Position numbers and translations under genes: made by a program. The notes under the pieces were generated by a model that was given only the letters and a program-made list of their open reading frames with translations, did not search any database and was not told the DNA's origin. Positions 53,379-61,473 of a DNA stretch of 64,000 nt are shown here, piece after piece. Numbering within the stretch: the first letter of the stretch is position 1; every line of letters starts with the position of its first letter. The stretch comes from UBA6059 sp964351595 (lineage in GTDB: Bacteria; Bacteroidota; Bacteroidia; Cytophagales; Cyclobacteriaceae): positions 1-64,000 of the forward strand of contig CAYGOT010000005.1 of NCBI GenBank assembly GCA_964351595.1. The letters are read 5' to 3'.

Positions 53379-54389
53379 ACCTTTGAGATTGGCATATTTC
53401 CTTCGCTTGAGTAAGTAATATTGAAAAACGATCAACTTAGGATAGATCGTTGATAGATTTCTTATCTGGGCCACCCCAAATTCATATTTCTTGATTCTTT
53501 TGCTACTTAGATCGCGAAAGAAATGTCTGTATGCCTTGATTACGGCTGTGAAGTGATCAAAACTGTTGTCCTTCCAAAACTTGAATGCGGCAATCAGGTC
53601 AAGCGACATTTTCAACGAAAATTTCCAATACAGGCTGCTGTCATAGGTGTTCTTGTAAAGCATCGTCGCACTGTTTCTAAAATTCAAATAGGTCTTTTTT
53701 GGATTCTCCTTGGCAAGCGTTTCTCCTCCAACATGATATACAGTACTTTGTGGGATACACATTATTTGATACCCACTGTTTTGCATTCGCCAGCAAAGAT
53801 CTATTTCTTCCATGTGTGCGAAGAAACTAATGTCAAATCCCCCTACTTTCCTGAACATCTCCGACCTTACCATCATACAGGCGCCACTGGCCCAGAAGAT
53901 TTGAGTCGGTTCGTCATACTGACCTTCGTCGAGCTCAATCGTTTCGAAAATGCGCCCTCTACAGAATGGATAGCCTAGCCAGTCAATAAAGCCACCGGAT
54001 GCTCCTGCATATTCAAAATAATCCTTCGCCCTTTGGGCCAATATCTTTGGTTGACAGGCGGCTACAGACGGATTATCAAATGCCTCGGCCAGTGGACTGA
54101 GCCACCCCGACGTTACTTCCACATCTGAGTTTAGTAGTACCAGCAGTTCCTCATTTACGGTAGTGAGCCCATGATTGTAGCCACCTGTAAACCCGTAGTT
54201 GTCCTCATTGACGATGACCTTGACATCTGGAAAGTCTTCGGACAAGACTGTAAGGCTATTGTCAGTGGACTGATTGTCAATCACATAGACTTCTGCCTCA
54301 CGGCTAAACTCGATTACTGAGGGTAAAAATTGCTTGAGAAGCGCTGCACCATTATAGTTGAGGATGCAGACGGCTATTTTCTTTGTCAT
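53361..54389 (-). CDS. family 2 glycosyltransferase
   Basis: A 342-residue GT-A enzyme with AVCILNYNGAALLKQFLPS, VYVIDNQSTDNS, LVLLNSDVEVTSGWL (DxD-type metal region, about 84-98), ASGACMMVRSEMF, and FAHMEEIDLCWRMQNSGYQI (catalytic ED loop). A C-terminal helical part (about 240-342) contains no membrane-spanning helices of high hydrophobicity. It transfers sugar to lipid- or protein-linked acceptors, e.g. O-antigen or glycoprotein sugars. It starts 4 bp inside the ybaB gene. Confidence 0.93.
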   Translation of the reverse strand: MTKKIAVCILNYNGAALLKQFLPSVIEFSREAEVYVIDNQSTDNSLTVLSEDFPDVKVIVNEDNYGFTGGYNHGLTTVNEELLVLLNSDVEVTSGWLSPLAEAFDNPSVAACQPKILAQRAKDYFEYAGASGGFIDWLGYPFCRGRIFETIELDEGQYDEPTQIFWASGACMMVRSEMFRKVGGFDISFFAHMEEIDLCWRMQNSGYQIMCIPQSTVYHVGGETLAKENPKKTYLNFRNSATMLYKNTYDSSLYWKFSLKMSLDLIAAFKFWKDNSFDHFTAVIKAYRHFFRDLSSKRIKKYEFGVAQIRNLSTIYPKLIVFQYYLLKRRKYANLKGLVIPE

Positions 54390-54721
54390 CCCATCATATT
54401 GCCAAAGTCCATACCCGGTATATTGGGCATCACACCTTCCGTACTTTTCTTGAGATGTTCTTTGGCTTTCTCATCCACGTTGGTCAGTGCCATATTAACT
54501 GCAGCGACTACCAGATCTTGCATCAGCTGCTTGTCATCCACATTGACGATGCTGGGATCAATATTGATGCTGATGACTTCTTTCTTACCATTGACTTCCG
54601 CCGTGACCATCCCTGCGCCTGACTCGCCAGTCTCAGTGATGTCTCCGAGGGTTTCCTGAGCTGCCTTAATCTTCTCCTGGACCTCTTTCACCTTGCCCAT
54701 CATCTTCATCATATCAAACAT
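54386..54721 (-). CDS. YbaB/EbfC family nucleoid-associated protein
   Basis: A 111-residue small DNA-binding protein. Family segments: MFDMMKMMGKVKEVQEKIKAAQETLGDITETGESGAGMVTAEVNGKKEVISINIDPSIV. YbaB binds DNA non-specifically and usually sits with dnaX/recR; here it is between the glycosyltransferase and a T9SS-secreted protein. It overlaps the GT2 start by 4 bp and is 10 bp from the end of 54732-56579. Confidence 0.93.
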   Translation of the reverse strand: MFDMMKMMGKVKEVQEKIKAAQETLGDITETGESGAGMVTAEVNGKKEVISINIDPSIVNVDDKQLMQDLVVAAVNMALTNVDEKAKEHLKKSTEGVMPNIPGMDFGNMMG

Positions 54722-54731
54722 AGCCTTGCTT

Positions 54732-56579
54732 TTAATTTCTTAGGAGCACAAAAGTACCCGATTGACTAGATTTTTGCGATTCTTCGTTCCCAAATTGCAC
54801 TTTGTAGGTGTACGCCCCCGGTGGTGCCTTACGACCCTGGTATACACCGTCCCAACCTTTATCTAACTGGTCAGATTGAAAGATGATCTCACCCCATCTA
54901 TTGAATATGAAAATTTCATAGCTGGAGACATTACTACCTACCGGAATGAATATGTCATTTAGCCCATCACCATCCGGCGTAAACGCATTTGGGAAGTAGA
55001 GGTTGGGTGTACTTTCAATTACTATACTGTTGGAGTAGCTGTGTCGAGGTTCGGATTCCAGAGAGAGTGCATCTATTCGATAGATCTCCTGTCGATCAGG
55101 AGTAACTTCAATCTCACGACCACTGAAAATAAATTCTTCTTCTACCCATTGAGCGCCATCCCACCTTTGCAGAAAATAGTGCCTGATGCCTTCAATCCAT
55201 CCCTCATATCTATTCCATACTAGTAGGCTTGAGCTCCCACTACTCTCACTAAGATTAAGAAATACGGGTGTAGTCGAACGGGAAGTTAAGGACTGGTTAC
55301 CACAATCATCCTGATAGCTTAGGTCAAAACTGAGTGGCTGGGAGGTATCCTCGAAACCTACCGAGGTGGTGGTAAGGTCTGTTGAGAATGTAGAGGTGCG
55401 ACCATTTTCTGATAGGGAATAGGAGGCAATAGGGATAGGCCGCTCAAGTACCCAAGACAGCAGAATGTCTTGGCCGTCAATGGTGGATTGTAGGTCTTTT
55501 GGGGCTGATAGGTTGTCGATAGGCCCGGGTACCAGGCAGATCGTCCTTGAGATAGACGGGCCCTGCTCTAAGCGGTAGCAGTTTTCTTCTTCACAAATAA
55601 GTGAGGGATCGAAAACTTGCTCGAAAAAGCCTTGATTGAGTAGCTCGTCATCCTTGAAAACCTGAACGGGCTCTGAGCTCTGAGGGTTGGCTCGCCAGGC
55701 CAGTTCATTTCCGGTAGGGGAATTAGTCACTTCCAAGTGAAGGGTGCAATGGGTTTCGCTTTCTATCACAGAACCATCACAGCTGTCATTGGTGACTATT
55801 CTAAAGCATGGAGATGCGGAGATGTCGTCTACAGCAAAATCGATGAAGTCTTCGGTCGGATTAAGTCGGGTGACATCTTCAAAAGGTGAGCCATTGGTGC
55901 TTTTTTGCAGGGTGTAGGCCGCATTGTCAAATATGCTAAAGGCAATCGTCATCAGGGTATCATTCAAGACACGAAGCTCTGATATGGTAGCTGGAAAAAT
56001 GGGGGCAAGCGGCTGGAAGGTCTTGGTATTACTCAAACAGCTTGGAGAGCCACTTTCGAAAAAGCCTTGCACAGTTATTTCATTGGGTGCATTGGTCGGA
56101 AACTCTATAAATTCAGATTGCTCGCCAGGTAGTAGCTCCAGAGTATCCTGATCGGCGATTTGGACACGATAAAAATCATATTGATCGTCGGTAATTTCTA
56201 CAGCCACGCGATTGTTTGCACACGTGAATATGCTAAATTCCGGTAGGGACTGAGGGCTCAAAATGATCTGTAAACTGTCGATCTTCCCATCTGGCAGATC
56301 GTCCTCCTGGATCACCTGATAGATTGTGTATTGGCCAGGTTCATCGTAGGTGTGTTCTGTATCACTGACCAGCGAATCTCCATAATCATAGAAGGTCTCA
56401 TCAAATTGAATGTCCTCGTTGATTTGTATTGAGAAGGGGACACAGCCTTGATCAAAGTCTATCGAGAACCTACCCAGCGCACTCTTAATGCCCTGAGCTT
56501 GTAGACCCGCAGCACCGGTCATAAGGCATATAAATATGAAAGAAAAGAGGGGCTTGTGTGACTGAATATTGGCCTGCAT
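54732..56579 (-). CDS. T9SS type-B sorted (gliding-motility C-terminal domain) secreted protein
   Basis: A 615-residue protein: signal peptide (about 1-28, ending GLQAQ), a PKD-like domain (about 35-110, FDETFYDYGDSLVSDTEHTYDEPGQY), several Ig/fibronectin-like blocks (SPTGNELAWRAN..., LLSWVLERPIPIASY...), and the C-terminal gliding-associated domain: YFPNAFTPDGDGLND (about 531-545), IFNRWGEIIF, GWDGVYQGRKAPPGAYTYKV and the final GTFVLLRN. This CTD directs export by the type IX system and attachment to the cell surface. The host thus carries a functional T9SS. Confidence 0.92.
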   Translation of the reverse strand: MQANIQSHKPLFSFIFICLMTGAAGLQAQGIKSALGRFSIDFDQGCVPFSIQINEDIQFDETFYDYGDSLVSDTEHTYDEPGQYTIYQVIQEDDLPDGKIDSLQIILSPQSLPEFSIFTCANNRVAVEITDDQYDFYRVQIADQDTLELLPGEQSEFIEFPTNAPNEITVQGFFESGSPSCLSNTKTFQPLAPIFPATISELRVLNDTLMTIAFSIFDNAAYTLQKSTNGSPFEDVTRLNPTEDFIDFAVDDISASPCFRIVTNDSCDGSVIESETHCTLHLEVTNSPTGNELAWRANPQSSEPVQVFKDDELLNQGFFEQVFDPSLICEEENCYRLEQGPSISRTICLVPGPIDNLSAPKDLQSTIDGQDILLSWVLERPIPIASYSLSENGRTSTFSTDLTTTSVGFEDTSQPLSFDLSYQDDCGNQSLTSRSTTPVFLNLSESSGSSSLLVWNRYEGWIEGIRHYFLQRWDGAQWVEEEFIFSGREIEVTPDRQEIYRIDALSLESEPRHSYSNSIVIESTPNLYFPNAFTPDGDGLNDIFIPVGSNVSSYEIFIFNRWGEIIFQSDQLDKGWDGVYQGRKAPPGAYTYKVQFGNEESQKSSQSGTFVLLRN

Positions 56580-56628
56580 GCTTCATTGATAAACAACTAA
56601 CGTCTACCGCTTGCCCTAAATTATGGTA

Positions 56629-57975
56629 CTATTTCTTTAATCTCTTCAATAAGTGATCCTGATCCAATTGCTCTTGTTCTCCGGTACTCATTTCCTTAAG
56701 AGAGAAAAGCCCTTTTTCCAGTTCCTCGCTACCGATAATAACAACAAAAGGAATGTTCTTTTTGTCGGCATACTGGAAGTGCTTTTTCATTTTGCCAAAA
56801 TCTGGATAGAGTTCTGAATTGAAGCCTTGTTTTCTCAGCTGGCTCAGCAGTTTCAATCCTGCTTTTCTTGAAGTTTCATCAAATGTAGAGATCAAAACCT
56901 GAGTGCTGGTGGTTTGATCAGCCGGAAATAGCTCCAACTCTTCCATGACATCATAGAGTCGGTCTACTCCGAAGGAGATGCCTACACCAGATACGCCTTC
57001 AAGACCAAAGATGCCTGTGAGATTGTCATATCGACCACCGCCACATACACTTCCCATCTTTACATTATTGATTTTCACTTCGAAGATGGAGCCCGTATAG
57101 TAAGAAAGGCCCCTGGCCAGTGTAGGGTCAAATTCAGCATGGAGATCATCTCCTATGGTCGAGATCATGGATTGCAATTGCTCAACTTCCTCTAGCCCTT
57201 GTTTCCCAATCTCAGAATTCAGTAGTAGGTTCTTAAGATAGTCGGACGGGCCGCTACTGTCGAGTATAGGCCTGAGTTGAGCAAGAGCTGCATCCTCAAA
57301 ACCCGCGGTACCAAGTTCTTCCAGCACTTTGTCCAAACCTATTTTGTCCAACTTATCTATGGCAACACATAGCGGACCTTCTGCAGAGGGATGCCCGAGC
57401 GCTTCAGCAATACCTGAAAGTATTTTGCGATTATTATACTTGATTGTGAAGTCCACCAAGCCCAATCGCTGAAATACATCATTGATCATCGAGACAATAT
57501 CAGTCTCACAAACCAAGGAGTCAGTGCCGATGACATCTGCGTCGCATTGATAGAATTCGCGATAGCGTCCCCGCTGTGGTCGATCCGCTCGCCATACAGG
57601 CTGCATCTGATAGCGCTTAAACGGAAAAGTGATATCGTTTCTATTCATCACTACGTACCGAGCGAATGGCACGGTGAGATCGTACTTGAGGCCTTTCTCT
57701 GAGATGAGCGGGAGCATTTGCTTCTCACCTTCTTCATAGTCGGAGACCTGCGTTTTCTTTAAGTATTCGCCGCTATTCAATACCTTGAAAAGAAGCTGAT
57801 CACCTTCGTCACCATATTTGCCGGTCAGTACACTCAGGTTTTCCATGGCAGGAGTTTCGAGCGGCAGAAATCCATACAACTGAAATACCTCTCTAATCTG
57901 GGAGAAGATAAAGTTGCGCTTCTGCATTTTCTCCGGTCCAAAGTCCCTGGTGCCTTTCGGTAAGCTCGGTTTCAT
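56629..57975 (-). CDS. hisS: histidyl-tRNA synthetase
   Basis: A 448-residue class II aminoacyl-tRNA synthetase. ATG 57975 (MKPSLPKGTRDFGPEKM) gives the normal N-terminus; a longer frame would start at 58014. Motif 2 includes QPVWRADRPQRGRYREFYQCD (about 117-137), the histidyl-A motif LARGLSYYTGSIFE is present, motif 3 is GVGISFGVDRLYD, and the C-terminal anticodon-binding domain follows. Charges tRNA-His. It leads a minus-strand run with the T9SS protein, ybaB and the glycosyltransferase (49, 10 and -4 bp spacings). Confidence 0.97.
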   Translation of the reverse strand: MKPSLPKGTRDFGPEKMQKRNFIFSQIREVFQLYGFLPLETPAMENLSVLTGKYGDEGDQLLFKVLNSGEYLKKTQVSDYEEGEKQMLPLISEKGLKYDLTVPFARYVVMNRNDITFPFKRYQMQPVWRADRPQRGRYREFYQCDADVIGTDSLVCETDIVSMINDVFQRLGLVDFTIKYNNRKILSGIAEALGHPSAEGPLCVAIDKLDKIGLDKVLEELGTAGFEDAALAQLRPILDSSGPSDYLKNLLLNSEIGKQGLEEVEQLQSMISTIGDDLHAEFDPTLARGLSYYTGSIFEVKINNVKMGSVCGGGRYDNLTGIFGLEGVSGVGISFGVDRLYDVMEELELFPADQTTSTQVLISTFDETSRKAGLKLLSQLRKQGFNSELYPDFGKMKKHFQYADKKNIPFVVIIGSEELEKGLFSLKEMSTGEQEQLDQDHLLKRLKK

Positions 57976-58320
57976 AGTACTGATGTGAATGAGTGGCAAA
58001 AATATGGAATGCAATTCTTCTTTGGCATTTTTCCCGATATCGTTTTGGCGCTAGCCCAATTGCAATAGTCATGGCTTTACAATACACGTTCAGCCGTGGA
58101 AAGTTTTACCCACATTAGTGGCTATGGTTGAGCAACTAATTCTACAGCCGACTCTTATCGGTAAAAGAGTTTCCATTGTTCAAGAAGGTCTCCAGCCTAG
58201 CTTAAACGGCTAAAAAAGTAAACGAGGAGATGAAGTGCAATCAAACTGATTTTGTAACCGAGGCTGGAATGCTCTTTGTTGATCAAAGGATGTATTTACT
58301 AAAATTAATCCCAAAAAATT
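57976..58320. other. 345-bp intergenic region, divergent promoters
   Basis: Holds the promoters of hisS (minus) and the small acetyltransferase (plus). I see no gene, tRNA or clear operator. A weak symmetric CTTTG-TTGAT-CAAAG lies at about 58271-58285, roughly 40 bp before the acetyltransferase ATG. Confidence 0.5.
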
Positions 58321-58626
58321 ATGAATCTTAAAAATATTGCAATAAAGCACGATCAAGAGCATCGAATGTTTTATGTACGTCTGCAAAATGGATCTGCACA
58401 CATCAAATATGAAAAACCCGAACAAGATGTGATTAAGATTACAGAGACTTACGTGCCTGAAGGCTCTCGCAACTACGGTTTGGCTGGTCAGATGGCGAAA
58501 CACGTGCTCGACTTAGCCAAGGCAAAAAAATGGACAGTGATTCCAGAGTGCCCATTTGTAGAGAGTTATATACAGAAATATCCCGAATATGAACAATTAG
58601 TTCAAAGAGAGCCTCAACAGCAATAG
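58321..58626 (+). CDS. small GNAT-family N-acetyltransferase (YjdJ/YidJ-like)
   Basis: A 101-residue short GNAT domain. Its fold is the N-terminal minimal type of YjdJ: MFYVRLQNGSAHIKYEKPEQDVIKITETYVPEGSRNYGLAGQMAKHVLDLAKAKKWTVIPECPFVESYIQKYPEY, with SRNYGLA as the acetyl-CoA pyrophosphate-binding loop and ECPFVESYIQKYPEYEQLV at the C-terminus. Substrate unknown. Monocistronic. Confidence 0.85.
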   Translation: MNLKNIAIKHDQEHRMFYVRLQNGSAHIKYEKPEQDVIKITETYVPEGSRNYGLAGQMAKHVLDLAKAKKWTVIPECPFVESYIQKYPEYEQLVQREPQQQ

Positions 58627-58762
58627 GCACTGATGCAAACCGAGCTGAGATAATCGGGGTATTGAGGAGTTACTTCAAATACAGGTGGATTTTAGCACGA
58701 CCATGCTGTACTAAAAAGTATTTTTTATATTTTTGCCGCTCATTTGATAAAAGCATAGCAAG

Positions 58763-59155
58763 ATGGCAGTTACCAGACTCGAAAGAAAAGGAAGAAAAAA
58801 TAAGCTTGTTGCCAAGCAAAGACAGAGCACAATCAAAGGTTTGACTGCTAAGCCAGTTATAAAAAACGTTGATGTTGAAGCGATTAAGGCTGAGTTTGAG
58901 GCCAACGCGAAAGCTGAGAAGTCTAAGAAAGAAGCACCGAAGGCGAAAGCAGAAAAAGTAGAAGAGGCGGCACCAGCAGCCAAAGCTGCTGTAGAAGAAG
59001 TAGTGGAGGAGAAAGCACCTAAGAAAAAGGCAGCTCCAAAGAAGGAAGAGGCGAAAGAGGAAAAAGTTGAACCTAAGGCTAAAAAAGAAGCAGCTCCTAA
59101 GAAAGCGGCACCCAAAAAAGAAGCAAAACCCAAGAAAGAAGACAAAGGAGAATAG
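58763..59155 (+). CDS. basic protein with Lys/Ala/Glu-rich tail
   Basis: A 130-residue protein. The N-terminal ~50 residues (MAVTRLERKGRKNKLVAKQ..., LTAKPVIKNVDVEAIKAEF) look conserved and are basic. The rest is a disordered, KKEAPKA/AAPKK-type low-complexity tail reminiscent of histone H1 or ribosome-associated proteins. It may bind RNA or DNA. I recall related short Bacteroidota proteins but cannot place this one in a named family; the tail may vary in length. It ends in a strong hairpin inside the converging phosphoesterase gene. Confidence 0.7.
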   Translation: MAVTRLERKGRKNKLVAKQRQSTIKGLTAKPVIKNVDVEAIKAEFEANAKAEKSKKEAPKAKAEKVEEAAPAAKAAVEEVVEEKAPKKKAAPKKEEAKEEKVEPKAKKEAAPKKAAPKKEAKPKKEDKGE

Positions 59156-59183
59156 TTTCTTCTTGGGTATTCAACGATTTGAA

Positions 59184-59211
59184 AGTCCTGACACCAGTCA
59201 GGACTTTTTTT
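59184..59211 (+). terminator. rho-independent terminator overlapping a convergent gene end
   Basis: AGTCCTGAC (59184-59192) / GTCAGGACT (59197-59205), 4-nt loop, then a T run to 59211. It overlaps the last codons of the minus-strand phosphoesterase gene (ends 59198), so the two genes share the sequence. Confidence 0.85.
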
Positions 59212-59707
59212 GTACCCTGGCACTAAGCTCTATGGCTTGCATATTAGATATTTTTCCTTCCAATATTTCGAACCTTATGATCGTCTTCACTTTGTGAAAC
59301 CCCACTTTACCAGCTGCTCCGGGATTGATGTACAAGAGCCAGGGTCGCTTAGGGTCGTGACTTACCCTCAAAATATGGCTATGTCCACATACGAAAACAT
59401 CCGGTCGAAGCTCCTCGATTAGCGCTCTTGCTTGCTGGGTATATCCGGGAGGTTTGCCACCGATATGCAGCATGAGCACTTTAAGGCCATTTACTTCAAA
59501 TAACTCATACTCTGGGGCTCGTGCCCTTATCTTGTGGCTGTCGATATTACCATAAACAAACCTTGTTGGTTTGAACTCCTCTAGTTCGTCCATGAGTTCG
59601 GTATTACCAATGTCGCCGGCATGCCACAGCTCGTCCACATTCTCAAAGTATTTGTATATTTTGGGGTCCAAATAACCATGTGTATCGGACAATATTCCAA
59701 TCTTCAT
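59198..59707 (-). CDS. YfcE/MJ0936-type metallophosphoesterase
   Basis: A 169-residue calcineurin-like phosphoesterase with all metal motifs: DTHGYLD (D8, H10), HAGDIG (about 40-45), GNIDSH, LHIGGKPPGY and GHSHILR (about 108-114). It hydrolyses phosphodiesters or phosphomonoesters with Mn or Ni. Single gene convergent with the basic-tail gene; divergent from the M20 hydrolase. Confidence 0.94.
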   Translation of the reverse strand: MKIGILSDTHGYLDPKIYKYFENVDELWHAGDIGNTELMDELEEFKPTRFVYGNIDSHKIRARAPEYELFEVNGLKVLMLHIGGKPPGYTQQARALIEELRPDVFVCGHSHILRVSHDPKRPWLLYINPGAAGKVGFHKVKTIIRFEILEGKISNMQAIELSARVQKKS

Positions 59708-59733
59708 AAGTGCTCAATAAATCTCATTGTATC

Positions 59734-61260
59734 ATGAATTACAAGGTAATATCAATCACGCTGATGGCAGTATTATTTTTGGCGATAGGTGCAAACGGTC
59801 AAAAAATTAAATCATCCGAACTGGACGAACTTGCCTTGAAGTATGCGAAAGGGTCTTTTGATGAGCTATATGATTTTTTCAGTATACCCAACGATGCTAC
59901 TTACCCTGAGGATATCGAGAAAAATGTGAGCTGGTGTGAAAATGCTTTTAGCAAACGTGGCTTTGAGACTCAGCGGCTGGAAACCTCAACAGTGCCACTG
60001 CTACTAGCGAGCAGGATAATTAATCCAAAAGCTAAGACTGTACTTATCTATCTTCAAGTAGATGGACAGCCAGTGGATAGCAGCGCATGGTTTCAGGAAA
60101 GTCCGTGGACACCAACACTAAAAGCACAAAATGCAGATGGTAAATGGCAGATACAGGACTGGTCAAAACTAGAGGGGGAGCTGGATCGAGATTGGAGAAT
60201 ATTTGTTCGTTCAGCGTCTGATGCGAGAGGGCCTGATATGATGTTTCTAAAGGCGATGGATATCATCAATGACCGGAAGCTCAAGCCCAACTTCAATATG
60301 AAGGTGATTATGGATTTTGAGGAGGAACTGGGATCGCCAAGGCTGCCAAAGGCAGTAGTCGATTATAGTGAGGTTTTATCTGCTGATATGTTGATCATCT
60401 TTGATGGGCCCAGACATATCTCTAACGAGCCAACGCTGACGTACGGTGCTCGAGGTATTGCGACCGTCTCTTTGGAGGTATTCGGGCCAAGAGTACCTCA
60501 ACATAGTGGCCATTATGGTAATTATGCACCTAATCCTGCATTGAGGTTGTCTCAACTGTTGTCTAGTATGAAGGATGATGTTGGCCGTGTCACCATACCT
60601 ACTTGGTATGATGGCATCACGCTCTCTCCTGAAGTTAAAGCCATACTGAAGCAAGTGCCTGATGATGAAGATGATATCAAGAGGAAAATAGGAATAAGTG
60701 AAATTGACGCTGTAGCTACTAATTACCAGGAATCCATACAGTATCCATCGCTCAATATTCGCGGCATGCGATCAGCATGGGTGGGGGCTGAGGCACGCAC
60801 GATTGTGCCAGCGTCCGCTACCGCTGAAATAGACATCCGACTCGTAAAAGAATCAGATGCACAGAGAATGGTGGATTTGGTTAAGAATCATGTCCAGGAG
60901 CAAGGCTACTACTTGATTGATGGTGAGCCCACTGACGAAGAGCGGATGCAGTATGGTAAAATAGCTCGCTTCAACTATGAGATTTCTTATGACGCCTTCC
61001 GTACAGACTATGATACGGAAGTGGGTAGCTGGCTGAGAAGTGGTATGCGAAAGGCTTTCGGTGCTGATCCTATTCAGATAAGAACGGGAGGTGGTTCTAT
61101 ACCTATTTCACCGTTTGTGGTAACACTCGATGTACCTGCTGTAATTATACCTACCGTAAATCCTGATAACAATCAGCACAGCCCTAACGAAAACATCAGA
61201 ATCGGGAATTACATCGATGGTATCAAGACCATTACCGCAATCCTAACGACAGATCTTTAG
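59734..61260 (+). CDS. M20 family metallo-hydrolase (secreted/periplasmic)
   Basis: A 508-residue peptidase-like protein; ATG 59734 (MNYKVISITLMAVLFLAIGANGQ) gives a signal peptide and is preferred to the GTG at 59710. The M20 core is visible: YLQVDGQPVD (the usual H-x-D has Gln in place of His), RSASDARGPD (metal Asp), DFEEELGS (Glu pair, about 196-203), GARGIATVSLEVFGP, and the C-terminal HSPNENIRIGNY with His. The missing first metal His (Q) is likely lineage-wide, but it may change metal binding. Possibly a dipeptidase or carboxypeptidase. Confidence 0.85.
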   Translation: MNYKVISITLMAVLFLAIGANGQKIKSSELDELALKYAKGSFDELYDFFSIPNDATYPEDIEKNVSWCENAFSKRGFETQRLETSTVPLLLASRIINPKAKTVLIYLQVDGQPVDSSAWFQESPWTPTLKAQNADGKWQIQDWSKLEGELDRDWRIFVRSASDARGPDMMFLKAMDIINDRKLKPNFNMKVIMDFEEELGSPRLPKAVVDYSEVLSADMLIIFDGPRHISNEPTLTYGARGIATVSLEVFGPRVPQHSGHYGNYAPNPALRLSQLLSSMKDDVGRVTIPTWYDGITLSPEVKAILKQVPDDEDDIKRKIGISEIDAVATNYQESIQYPSLNIRGMRSAWVGAEARTIVPASATAEIDIRLVKESDAQRMVDLVKNHVQEQGYYLIDGEPTDEERMQYGKIARFNYEISYDAFRTDYDTEVGSWLRSGMRKAFGADPIQIRTGGGSIPISPFVVTLDVPAVIIPTVNPDNNQHSPNENIRIGNYIDGIKTITAILTTDL

Positions 61261-61473
61261 CATTTTCTAGACTTCCTTGGTGAACCCGGATCCGACAGGA
61301 ACCCCTTGGATAAGTCCGCCCAAATGATACCTGAGGCTGGCTTTATAGTCGATTATTGGGTGGATTGATCAAAATCTAATGCTAAATGCCAGTGAGCAAC
61401 TATAATTATTCCAAGAATCAGTCCGTCATTTTCTTTTTTAGCTATCTTTCCAGTCAGCTAATAACAAAAAGAG

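Noticed and set aside
3502..56247. The 10-mer as a Chi- or KOPS-type strand-biased site
   Set aside because: Orientation is mixed (7 plus, 10 minus) within a single 64-kb segment, so a strongly polar function is not supported here, though a larger sample is needed.
58271..58285. CTTTG-TTGAT-CAAAG dyad before the acetyltransferase gene
   Set aside because: Only five base pairs with a 5-nt spacer, no second copy found; too weak to call an operator.
58711..59223. 170-codon open frame on the minus strand
   Set aside because: It is antisense to the Lys/Ala-rich gene; its Ala/Ser/Phe repeats merely mirror the KKEAPK tail.
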